DNA from: Henricia sp. BOLD:AAB3569 | Lineage: Eukaryota; Echinodermata; Asteroidea; Spinulosida; Echinasteridae | Direction: 5' to 3' | DNA length: 64,000 nucleotides | NCBI GenBank assembly: GCA_037783545.1 | Contig: JBBELK010000668.1 | Coordinates: forward strand, 79,324 to 143,323 | Shown: positions 36,701 to 46,432 of the stretch, in pieces | How positions within the stretch are numbered: the stretch's first letter is position 1 | Layout: each line of letters opens with the position of its first letter | Made by a program: the position numbers and the translations under genes | Notes under the pieces: generated by a model | Seen by the model: the letters and a program-made list of their open reading frames with translations, nothing else | The model's database searches: none | Told to the model about the DNA's origin: nothing

Positions 36701-39700
36701 AATTTCTCTGCCATTTCCCGGCGAAAGTCTGTCAATTTTTTTATGACAAGTGCGCAATATAGAGAGTTTAGGGCATGCAAAATTTGAAGTTCGTCGGAAC
36801 ATTTTTCGACCTCCAAATTTGCCGACGTTTGGACCACACTTTGACCAAATTGCCGAGCCAAACTGCGGTGCGTTAACGAAAGTCCGAATGACTGAGCATG
36901 CGCACAACTCAGGAGTACCCCAAAGAGGTGTGTACAGACAGCCACGGTTTGCGTGAGAGCAGTCAGGAAGCCTCAAACCAGTTTTTTCTAAACTTTGAAA
37001 TTTCTCTGCCATTTCCCGGCGAAAGTCTGTCAATTTTTTTATGACAAGTGCGCAATATAGAGAGTTTAGGGCATGCAAAATTTGAAGTTCGTCGGAACAT
37101 TTTTCGACCTCCAAATTTGCCGACGTTTGGACCACACTTTGACCAAATTGCCGAGCCAAACTGCGGTGCGTTAACGACAGTCCGAATGACTGAGCATGCG
37201 CACAACTCAGGAGTACCCCAAAGAGGTGTGTACAGACAGCCACGGTTTGCGTGAGAGCAGTCAGGAAGCCTCAACCCAGTTTTTTCTAAACTTTGAAATT
37301 TCTCTGCCATTTCCCGGCGAAAGTCCGAATGACTGAGCATGCGCACAACTCAGGAGTACCCCAAAGAGGTGTGTACAGACAGCCACGGTTTGCGTGAGAG
37401 CAGTCAGGAAGCCTCAACCCAGTTTTTTCTAAACTTTGAAATTTCTCTGCCATTTCCCGGCGAAAGTCTGTCAATTTTTTATGACAAGTGCGCAATATAG
37501 AGAGTTTAGGGCATGCAAAATTTGAAGTTCGTCGGAACATTTTTCGACCTCCAAATTTGCCGACGTTTGGACCCCACTTTGACTAAATTGCCGAGCCAAA
37601 CTGCGGTGCGTTAACGACAGTCCGAATGACTGAGCATGCGCACAACTCAGGAGTACCCCAAAGAGGTGTGTACAGACAGCCACGGTTTGCGTAAGAGCAG
37701 TCAGGAAGCCTCAACCCAGTTTTTTCTAAACTTTGAAATTTCTCTGCCATTTCCCGGCGAAAGTCTGTCAATTTTTTTATGACAAGTGCGCAATATAGAG
37801 AGTTTAGGGCATGCAAAATTTGAAGTTCGTCGGAACATTTTTCGACCTCCAAATTTGCCGATGTTTGGACCACACTTTGACCAAATTGCCGAGCCAAACT
37901 GCGGTGCGTTAACGAAAGTCCGAATGACTGAGCATGCGCACAACTCAGGAGTACCCCAAAGAGGTGTGTACAGACAGCCACGGTTTGCGTGAGAGCAGTC
38001 AGGAAGCCTCAAACCAGTTTTTTCTAAACTTTGAAATTTCTCTGCCATTTCCCGGCGAAAGTCTGTCAATTTTTTTATGACAAGTGCGCAATATAGAGAG
38101 TTTAGGGCATGCAAAATTTGAAGTTCGTCGGAACATTTTTCGACCTCCAAATTTGCCGACGTTTGGACCACACTTTGACCAAATTGCCGAGCCAAACTGC
38201 GGTGCGTTAACGACAATCCGAATGACTGAGCATGCGCACAACTCAGGAGTACCCTAAAGAGGTGTGTACAGACAGCCACGGTTTGCGTGAGAGCAGTCAG
38301 GAAGCCTCAACCCAGTTTTTTCTAAACTTTGAAATTTCTCTGCCATTTCCCGGCGAAAGTCTGTCAATTTTTTATGACAAGTGCGCAATATAGAGAGTTT
38401 AGGGCATGCAAAATTTGAAGTTCGTCGGAACATTTTTCGACCTCCAAATTTGCCGACGTTTGGACCACACTTTGACCAAATTGCCGAGCCAAACTGCGGT
38501 GCGTTAACGACAGTCCGAATGACTGAGCATGCGCACAACTCAGGAGTATCCCAAAGAGGTGTGTACAGACAGCCACGGTTTGCGTGAGAGCAGTCAGGAA
38601 GCCTCAACCCAGTTTTTTCTAAACTTTGAAATTTCTCTGCCATTTCCCGGCGAAAGTCTGTCAATTTTTAATGACAAGTGCGCAATATAGAGAGTTTAGG
38701 GCATGCAAAATTTGAAGTTCGTCGGAACATTTTTCGACCTCCAAATTTGCCGACGTTTGGACCACACTTTGACCAAATTGCCGAGCCAAACTGCGGTGCG
38801 TTAACGACAGTCCGAATGACTGAGCATGCGCACAACTCAGGAGTACCCCAAAGAGGTGTGTACAGACAGCCACGGTTTGCGTGAGAGCAGTCAGGAAGCC
38901 TCAACCCAGTTTTTTCTAAACTTTGAAATTTCTCTGCCATTTCCCGGCGAAAGTCTTTCAATTTTTTATGACAAGTGCGCAATATAGAGAGTTTAGGGCA
39001 TGCAAAATTTGAAGTTCGTCGGAACATTTTTCGACCTCCAAATTTGCCGACGTTTAGACCACACTTTGACCAAATTGCCGAGCCAAACTGCGGTGCGTTA
39101 ACGACAGTCCGAATGACTGAGCATGCGCACAACTCAGGAGTACCCCAAAGAGGTGTGTACAGACAGCCACGGTTTGCGTGAGAGCAGTCAGGAAGCCTCA
39201 ACCCAGTTTTTTCTAAACTTTGAAATTTCTCTGCCATTTCCCGGCGAAAGTCTGTCAATTTTTTTATGACAAGTGCGCAATATAGAGAGTTTAGGGCATG
39301 CAAAATTTGAAGTTCGTGGGAACATTTTTCGACCTCCAAATTTGCCGACGTTTGGACCACACTTTGACCAAATTGCCGAGCCAAACTGCGGTGCGTTAAC
39401 GACAGTCCGAATGACTGAGCATGCGCACAACTCAGGAGTACCCCAAAGAGGTGTGTACAGACAGCCACGGTTTGCGTGAGAGCAGTCAGGAAGCCTCAAC
39501 CCAGTTTTTTCTAAACTTTGAAATTTCTCTGCCATTTCCCGGCGAAAGTCTGTCAATTTTGTATGACAAGTGCGCAATTTAGAGAGTTTAGGGCATGCAA
39601 AATTTGAAGTTCGTCGGAACATTTTTCGACCTCCAAATTTGCCGACGGTTGGACCACACTTTGACCAAATTGCCGAGCCAAACTGCGGTGCGTTAACGAC

Positions 39701-41643
39701 AGTCCGAATGACTGAGCATGCGCACAACTCAGGAGTACCCCAAAGAGGTGTGTACAGACAGCCACGGTTTGCGTGAGAGCAGTCAGGAAGCCTCAACCCA
39801 GTTTTTTCTAAACTTTGAAATTTCTCTGTCATTTCCCGGCGAAAGTCTGTCAATTTTTTATGACAAGTGCGCAATATAGAGAGTTTAGGGCATGCAAAAT
39901 TTGAAGTTCGTCGGAACATTTTTCGACCTCCAAATTTGCCGACGTTTGGACCACACTTTGACCAAATTGCCGAGCCAAACTGCGGTGCGTTAACGACAGT
40001 CCGAATGACTGGGAATGCGCACAACTCAGGAGTACCCCAAAGAGGTGTGTACAGACAGCCACGGTTTGCGTGAGAGCAGTCAGAAAGCCTCAACCCAGTT
40101 TTTTCTAAACTTTGAAATTTCTCTGCCATTTCCCGGCGAAAGTCTGTCAATTTTGTATGACAAGTGCGCAATTTAGAGAGTTTAGGGCATGCAAAATTTG
40201 AAGTTCGTCGGAACATTTTTCGACCTCCAAATTTGCCGACGGTTGGACCACACTTTGACCAAATTGCCGAGCCAAACTGCGGTGCGTTAACGACAGTCCG
40301 AATGACTGAGCATGCGCACAACTCAGGAGTACCCCAAAGAGGTGTGTACAGACAGCCACGGTTTGCGTGAGAGCAGTCAGGAAGCCTCAACCCAGTTTTT
40401 TCTAAACTTTGAAATTTCTCTGTCATTTCCCGGCGAAAGTCTGTCAATTTTTTATGACAAGTGCGCAATATAGAGAGTTTAGGGCATGCAAAATTTGAAG
40501 TTCGTCGGAACATTTTTCGACCTCCAAATTTGCCGACGTTTGGACCACACTTTGACCAAATTGCCGAGCCAAACTGCGGTGCGTTAACGACAGTCCGAAT
40601 GACTGAGCATGCGCACAACTCAGGAGTACCCCAAAGAGGTGTGTACAGACAGCCACGGTTTGCGTGAGAGCAGTCAGGAAGCCTCAACCCAGTTTTTTCT
40701 AAACTTTGAAATTTCTCTGCCATTTCCCGGCGAAAGTCTGTCAATTTTTTATGACAAGTGCGCAATATAGAGAGTTTAGGGCATGCAAAATTTGAAGTTC
40801 GTCGGAACATTTTTCGACCTCCAAATTTGCCGACGTTTGGACCACGCTTTGACCAAATTGCCGAGCCAAACTGCGGTGCGTTAACGACAGTCCGAATGAC
40901 TGAGCATGCGCACAACTCAGGAGTACCCCAAAGAGGTGTGTACAGACAGCCACGGTTTGCGTGAGAGCAGTCAGGAAGCCTCAACCCAGTTTTTTCTAAA
41001 CTTTGAAATTTCTCTGCCATTTCCCGGCGAAAGTCTGTCAATTTTTTATGACAAGTGCGCAATATAGAGAGTTTAGGGCATGCAAAATTTGAAGTTCGTC
41101 GGAACATTTTTCGACCTCCAAATTTGCCGACGTTTGGACCACACTTTGACCAAATTGCCGAGCCAAACTGCGGTGCGTTAACGACAGTCCGAATGACTGA
41201 GCATGCGCACAACTCAGGAGTACCCCAAAGAGGTGTGTACAGACAGCCACGGTTTGCGTGAGAGCAGTCAGGAAGCCTCAACCCAGTTTTTTCTAAACTT
41301 TGAAATTTCTCTGCCATTTCCCGGCGAAAGTCTGTCAATTTTTTATGACAAGTGCGCAATATAGAGATTTTCGGGCATGCAAAATTTGAAGTTCGTCGGA
41401 ACATTTTTCGACCTCCAAATTTGCCGACGTTTGGACCACACTTTGACCAAATTGCCGAGCCAAACTGCGGTGCGTTAACGACAGTCCGAATGACTGAGCA
41501 TGCGCACAACTCAGGAGTACCCTAAAGAGGTGTGTACAGACAGCCACGGTTTGCGTGAGAGCAGTCAGGAAGCCTCAACCCAGTTTTTACTAAACTTTGA
41601 AATTTCTCTGCCATTTCCCGGCGAAAGTCTGTCAATTTTTTAT

Positions 41644-44615
41644 GACAAGTGCGCAATATAGAGAGTTTAGGGCATGCAAAATTTGAAGTTCGTCGGAACA
41701 TTTTTCGACCTCCAAATTTGCCGACGTTTGGACCACACTTTGACTAAATTGCCGAGCCAAACTGCGGTGCGTTAACGACAGTCCGAATGACTGAGCATGC
41801 GCACAACTCAGGAGTACCCCAAAGAGGTGTGTACAGACAGCCACGGTTTGCGTGAGAGCAGTCAGGAAGCCTCAACCCAGTTTTTTCTAAACTTTGAAAT
41901 TTCTCTGCCATTTCCCGGCGAAAGTCTGTCAATTTTTTATGACAAGTGCGCAATATAGAGAGTTTAGGGCATGCGAAATTTGAAGTTCGTCGGAACATTT
42001 TTCGACCTCCAAATTTGCCGACGTTTGGACCACACTTTGACCAAATTGCCGAGCCAAACTGCGGTGCGTTAACGACAGTCCGAATGACTGAGCATGCGCA
42101 CAACTCAGGAGTACCCCAAAGAGGTGTGTACAGACAGCCACGGTTTGCGTGAGAGCAGTCAGGAAGCCTCAACCCAGTTTTTTCTAAACTTTGAAATTTC
42201 TCTGCCATTTCCCGGCGAAAGTCTGTCAATTTTGTATGACAAGTGCGCAATTTAGAGAGTTTAGGGCATGCAAAATTTGAAGTTCGTCGGAACATTTTTC
42301 GACCTCCAAATTTGCCGACGTTTGGACCCCACTTTGACCAAATTGCCGAGCCAAACTGCGGTGCGTTAACGACAGTCCGAATGACTGAGCATGCGCACAA
42401 CTCAGGAGTACCCCAAAGAGGTGTGTACAGACAGCCACGGTTTGCGTGAGAGCAGTCAGGAAGCCTCAACCCAGTTTTTTTCTAAACTTTGAAATTTCTC
42501 TGCCATTTCCCGGCGAAAGTCTGTCAATTTTTTATGACAAGTGCGCAATATAGAGAGTTTAGGGCATGCAAAATTTGAAGTTCGTCGGAACATTTTTCGA
42601 CCTCCAAATTTGCCGACGTTTGGACCACACTTTGACCAAATTGCCGAGCCAAACTGCGGTGCGTTAACGACAGTCCGAATGACTGAGCATGCGCACAACT
42701 CAGGAGTACCCCAAAGAGGTGTGTACAGACAGCCACGGTTTGCGTGAGAGCAGTCAGGAAGCCTCAACCCAGTTTTTTCTAAACTTTGAAATTTCTCTGC
42801 CATTTCCCGGCGAAAGTCTGTCAATTTTTTATTTCAAGTGCGCAATATAGAGAGTTTAGGGCGTGCAAAATTTGAAGTTCGTCGGAACATTTTTCGACCT
42901 CCAAATTTGCCGACGTTTGGACCACACTTTGACCAAATTGCCGAGCCAAACTGCGGTGCGTTAACGACAGTCCGAATGACTGAGCATGCGCACAACTCAG
43001 GAGTACCCCAAAGAGGTGTGTACAGACAGCCACGGTTTGCGTGAGAGCAGTCAGGAAGCCTCAACCCAGTTTTTACTAAACTTTGAAATTTCTCTGCCAT
43101 TTCCCGGCGAAAGTCTGTCAATTTTTTATGACAAGTGCGCAATATAGAGAGTTTAGGGCATGCAAAATTTGAAGTTCGTCGGAACATTTTTCGACCTCCA
43201 AATTTGCCGACGTTTGGACCACACTTTGACTAAATTGCCGAGCCAAACTGCGGTGCGTTAACGACAGTCCGAATGACTGAGCATGCGCACAACTCAGGAG
43301 TACCCCAAAGAGGTGTGTACAGACAGCCACGGTTTGCGTGAGAGCAGTCAGGAAGCCTCAACCCAGTTTTTTCTAAACTTTGAAATTTCTCTGCCATTTC
43401 CCGGCGAAAGTCTGTCAATTTTTTATGACAAGTGCGCAATATAGAGAGTTTAGGGCATGCGAAATTTGAAGTTCGTCGGAACATTTTTCGACCTCCAAAT
43501 TTGCCGACGTTTGGACCACACTTTGACCAAATTGCCGAGCCAAACTGCGGTGCGTTAACGACAGTCCGAATGACTGAGCATGCGCACAACTCAGGAGTAC
43601 CCCAAAGAGGTGTGTACAGACAGCCACGGTTTGCGTGAGAGCAGTCAGGAAGCCTCAACCCAGTTTTTTCTAAACTTTGAAATTTCTCTGCCATTTCCCG
43701 GCGAAAGTCTGTCAATTTTGTATGACAAGTGCGCAATTTAGAGAGTTTAGGGCATGCAAAATTTGAAGTTCGTCGGAACATTTTTCGACCTCCAAATTTG
43801 CCGACGTTTGGACCACACTTTGACCAAATTGCCGAGCCAAACTGCGGTGCGTTAACGACAGTCCGAATGACTGAGCATGCGCACAACTCAGGAGTACCCC
43901 AAAGAGGTGTGTACAGACAGCCACGGTTTGCGTGAGAGCAGTCAGGAAGCCTCAACCCAGTTTTTTTCTAAACTTTGAAATTTCTCTGCCATTTCCCGGC
44001 GAAAGTCTGTCAATTTTTTATGACAAGTGCGCAATATAGAGAGTTTAGGGCATGCAAAATTTGAAGTTCGTCGGAACATTTTTCGACCTCCAAATTTGCC
44101 GACGTTTGGACCACACTTTGACCAAATTGCCGAGCCAAACTGCGGTGCGTTAACGACAGTCCGAATGACTGAGCATGCGCACAACTCAGGAGTACCCCAA
44201 AGAGGTGTGTACAGACAGCCACGGTTTGCGTGAGAGCAGTCAGGAAGCCTCAACCCAGTTTTTTCTAAACTTTGAAATTTCTCTGCCATTTCCCGGCGAA
44301 AGTCTGTCAATTTTTTATTTCAAGTGCGCAATATAGAGAGTTTAGGGCGTGCAAAATTTGAAGTTCGTCGGAACATTTTTCGACCTCCAAATTTGCCGAC
44401 GTTTGGACCACACTTTGACCAAATTGCCGAGCCAAACTGCGGTGCGTTAACGACAGTCCGAATGACTGAGCATGCGCACAACTCAGGAGTACCCCAAAGA
44501 GGTGTGTACAGACAGCCACGGTTTGCGTGAGAGCAGTCAGGAAGCCTCAACCCAGTTTTTTCTAAACTTTGAAATTTCTCTGCCATTTCCCGGCGAAAGT
44601 CTGTCAATTTTGTAT
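41644..44615. repeat. Five-unit higher-order repeat, 1486 bp, two tandem copies
   Basis: Copy 1 spans 41644-43129 and copy 2 spans 43130-44615. Shared markers at a constant 1486-bp shift are GACTAAATT, GCATGCGAAAT (about 41971 and 43457), a unit with TTTTGTATGAC and GCAATTTAGAG that ends in a seven-T run, and a unit beginning TTTATTTCAAG with GGGCGTGC. The TTTTTACTAAAC variant just before each copy (about 41584 and 43070) also repeats but is absent at the end of copy 2. That places the exchange point near the unit ends. Confidence 0.85.
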
Positions 44616-45209
44616 GACTAGTGCGCAATTTAGAGAGTTTAGGGCATGCAAAATTTGAAGTTCGTCGGAACATTTTTCGACCTCCAAATTTGCCGACGTT
44701 TGGACCACACTTTGACCAAATTGCCGAGCCAAACTGCGGTGCGTTAACGACAGTCCGAATGACTGAGCATGCGCACAACTCAGGAGTACCCCAAAGAGGT
44801 GTGTACAGACAGCCACGGTTTGCGTGAGAGCAGTCAGGAAGCCTCAACCCAGTTTTTTCTAAACTTTGAAATTTCTCTGCCATTTCCCGGCGAAAGTCTG
44901 TCAATTTTTTATGACAAGTGTGCAATATAGAGAGTTTAGGGCATGCAAAATTTGAAGTTCGTCGGAACATTTTTCGACCTCCAAATTTGCCGACGTTTGG
45001 ACCACACTTTGACCAAATTGCCGAGCCAAACTGCGGTGCGTTAACGACAGTCCGAATGACTGAGCATGCGCACAACTCAGGAGTACCCCAAAGAGGTGTG
45101 TACAGACAGCCACGGTTTGCGTGAGAGCAGTCAGGAAGCCTCAACCCAGTTTTTTCTAAACTTTGAAATTTCTCTGCCATTTCCCGGCGAAAGTCTGTCA
45201 ATTTTGTAT

Positions 45210-45487
45210 GACAAGTGCGCAATATAGAGAGTTTAGGGCATGCAACATTTTTCGACCTCCAAATTTGCCGACGTTTGGACCACACTTTGACCAAATTGCC
45301 GAGCCAAACTGCGGTGCGTTAACGACAGTCCGAATGACTGAGCATGCGCACAACTCAGGAGTACCCCAAAGAGGTGTGTACAGACAGCCACGGTTTGCGT
45401 GAGAGCAGTCAGGAAGCCTCAACCCAGTTTTTTCTAAACTTTGAAATTTCTCTGCCATTTCCCGGCGAAAGTCTGTCAATTTTGTAT
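45210..45487. repeat. Monomer with 19-bp deletion (278 bp)
   Basis: The unit reads GGGCATGCAACATTTTTC at about 45237-45254 where the consensus has 19 more bases. The missing piece removes the GTTC-gtcg-GAAC dyad and the CENP-B-box-like motif. The flanks share AA, so the exact endpoints are ambiguous by two bases. The unit directly precedes the one broken by the insertion. Its counterpart at about 50968 has no deletion. Confidence 0.92.
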
Positions 45488-45608
45488 GACAAGTGCGCAA
45501 TTTAGAGAGTTTAGGGCATGCAAAATTTGAAGTTCGTCGGAACATTTTTCGACCTCCAAATTTGCCGACGTTTGGACCACACTTTGACCAAATTGCCTTT
45601 TTCTAAAA

Positions 45609-45632
45609 TGTTTTATTCGTCCGAATAAAACA
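45609..45632. repeat. 24-bp near-perfect palindrome at the left end of the insertion
   Basis: The arms TGTTTTATTCG (45609-45619) and CGAATAAAACA (45622-45632) are exact reverse complements of 11 bases, with TC between them. It starts 11 bases inside the left edge of the insertion. It could form a hairpin or be a binding site for a dimeric protein. No T-run follows that would make it look like a terminator. Confidence 0.85.
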
Positions 45633-45681
45633 CGCTAACCAGTCCAACGTTGTTACCGATAGAACCAGTGCTTCAGGCGTT

Positions 45682-45955
45682 GTCGTTGCCAGTCCAGGTC
45701 ATTTATCCACTAAGCGTTCGCCGTTATTGCCAAATTTCCTAATTCGTAGTCGTTGCCAGTCCAGGTCATTTATCCACTAAGCGTTCGCCGTTATTGCCAA
45801 ATTTCCTCATTCGTAGTCGTTGCCAGTCCAGGTCATTTATCCACCAATTGTTCGCCGTTATTGCCAAATTTCCTCATTCGTTGTCGTTGCCAGTCCAGGT
45901 CATTTATCCACCAAATTTCCTCATTCGTTGTCGTTGCCAATCCAGGTCATTATCC
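45682..45955 (+). repeat. 67-bp minisatellite inside the insertion (about 4.4 copies)
   Basis: The motif GTCGTTGCCAGTCCAGGTC starts at 45682, 45749, 45816 and 45883, exactly 67 bases apart. A shortened copy starts at 45930, only 47 bases on, lacking about 20 bases around GTTCGCCGTTATTGC. Each unit also contains ATTTATCCAC, GTTCGCCGTTATTGCC and AAATTTCCTCATTCG. Copies differ by a few bases (CTAATTCG or CTCATTCG, CACTAAGC or CACCAATT), so they are older or less homogenised than the surrounding 297-bp satellite. A degenerate version of the motif may continue to about 46080. Confidence 0.92.
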
Positions 45956-46300
45956 GGCGAGTATTCTCTATCACAATCATCACCAATCTTGATCGATCGT
46001 GTCCGAGTATCAGGTCATATCCTTCGAGAAGCACCACAGGTACATCCTCATAAAACCACAATCGTCACCAGTCCAGGTCTGGAAGAATCAAGACCGCAGA
46101 CTCGGATCCAATCGTGTTCCAAAATTGCAGCGGCGTTCCCCGTGACGTACGTACTGGTCACTCCATCATTGAGCAACGTTCCAGGACATCACGGGATTCC
46201 GCGAAAAACTCCTCCAAACTACCTATGTGCAAGGGTAGTCCTTTGGAAAGCGGTCATCACAGGCCAGCGAGGAAAGAACTCGTACGCCAACCCGACCGCC

Positions 46301-46323
46301 CCAAACTGCGGTGCGTTAACGAC
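46301..46323 (+). repeat. 23-bp satellite fragment at the right end of the insertion
   Basis: These bases equal unit offsets 114-136 (CCAAACTGCGG through GTTAACGAC). The same bases are repeated 27 positions further on at 46328-46350 in the resumed monomer. The fragment therefore forms a short direct repeat at the insertion boundary. It ends at the same offset (136) where other rearrangements in this array have a breakpoint. It fits a template switch or a microhomology-assisted repair step at the right junction. Confidence 0.9.
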
Positions 46324-46432
46324 CGAGCCAAACTGCGGTGCGTTAACGACAGTCCGAATGACTGAGCATGCGCACAACTCAGGAGTACCCCAAAGAGGTG
46401 TGTACAGACAGCCACGGTTTGCGTGAGAGCAG

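Larger units (their letters stand above)
11546..37325. repeat. Domain of 143-bp truncated satellite units (19 copies)
   Basis: The same junction, GGCGAAAGTC joined to CGAATGACTG, occurs with its GAAAGTC at 11547, 12581, 13618, 14355, 16282, 17913, 19840, 22064, 24290, 25325, 26064, 26801, 29323, 30359, 31096, 31835, 32572, 34202 and 37319. Spacings are 143 plus a whole number of 297/298-bp units (for example 737, 1034-1037, 1631, 1927, 2224-2226). No copy lies left of 11.5 kb or right of 37.4 kb. In most cases the next unit carries the GACCCCACTTTGACTAAA variant. In at least seven cases the composite is preceded by a CGAAAGTCC-variant unit, which suggests an ordered core: CGAAAGTCC unit, full unit, truncated unit, GACCCC unit. 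Confidence 0.93.
1..45597. repeat. Satellite array, left segment (297-bp monomer, head-to-tail)
   Basis: The same monomer repeats without a spacer in a single orientation. Taking GACAAGTGCGCAA as position 1 of the unit, starts fall at 1, 298, 595, 893, 1191, 1488 and so on, with steps of 297 or 298. The one-base difference lies in one of two T-runs (unit offsets about 238-243 and 290-295). Most units differ from the consensus by only a few bases, which indicates recent homogenisation. The segment also contains nineteen 143-bp truncated units (11.5-37.4 kb), one unit with a 28-bp deletion (3865-4133) and one with a 19-bp deletion (45210-45487). It ends inside a unit, at offset 110, where the inserted segment begins. 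No gene is visible in this stretch. Confidence 0.98.
45598..46324. other. Non-satellite insertion inside a monomer (about 727 bp)
   Basis: Satellite sequence stops at offset 110 (ATTGCC, 45597). After this segment it restarts at offset 110/111 (CGAGCC, 46324), so no satellite base is lost and the host unit would be an intact 298-bp monomer without the insert. The left end TTTTTCTAAA (45598-45607) resembles unit offsets 239-248. The right end is a 23-base satellite fragment. Between them lie a 24-bp palindrome, a 67-bp minisatellite, and from about 45956 to 46300 unique sequence with weak echoes of the minisatellite motif (CCAGTCCAGG again at 46068-46077). I see no terminal inverted repeats, no poly(A) tail and no target-site duplication longer than one base. 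Its origin is unknown: an unrecognised mobile element, captured flanking DNA, or filler from break repair are all possible. Confidence 0.9.

Noticed and set aside
39188-41509. Long minus-strand open reading frames (also 2597-3922, 46433-50068, 51483-53576, 53563-56880, 58679-60970) that could be called as large repeat proteins.
   Set aside because: They are a direct consequence of a stop-free frame in a 297-bp repeat. Frames are broken by one-base T-run indels and by the 143-bp units. They have no unique N- or C-terminal domain and no recognisable protein family.
45609-45632. The palindrome as an intrinsic transcription terminator.
   Set aside because: No T-run follows on either strand, the context appears eukaryotic, and no transcription unit ends there.
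45598-46324. The insertion as a SINE, LTR fragment or DNA transposon.
   Set aside because: No tRNA-like A/B boxes, poly(A) tail, terminal inverted repeats, LTRs or clear target-site duplication could be found. It is kept as an unclassified insertion.
45794-46426. A 210-codon plus-strand frame starting in the insertion and running into the satellite.
   Set aside because: Its first part is translated minisatellite and its last part translated 297-bp satellite. Other frames overlap it in the same region. No domain, signal peptide or credible start context is visible.
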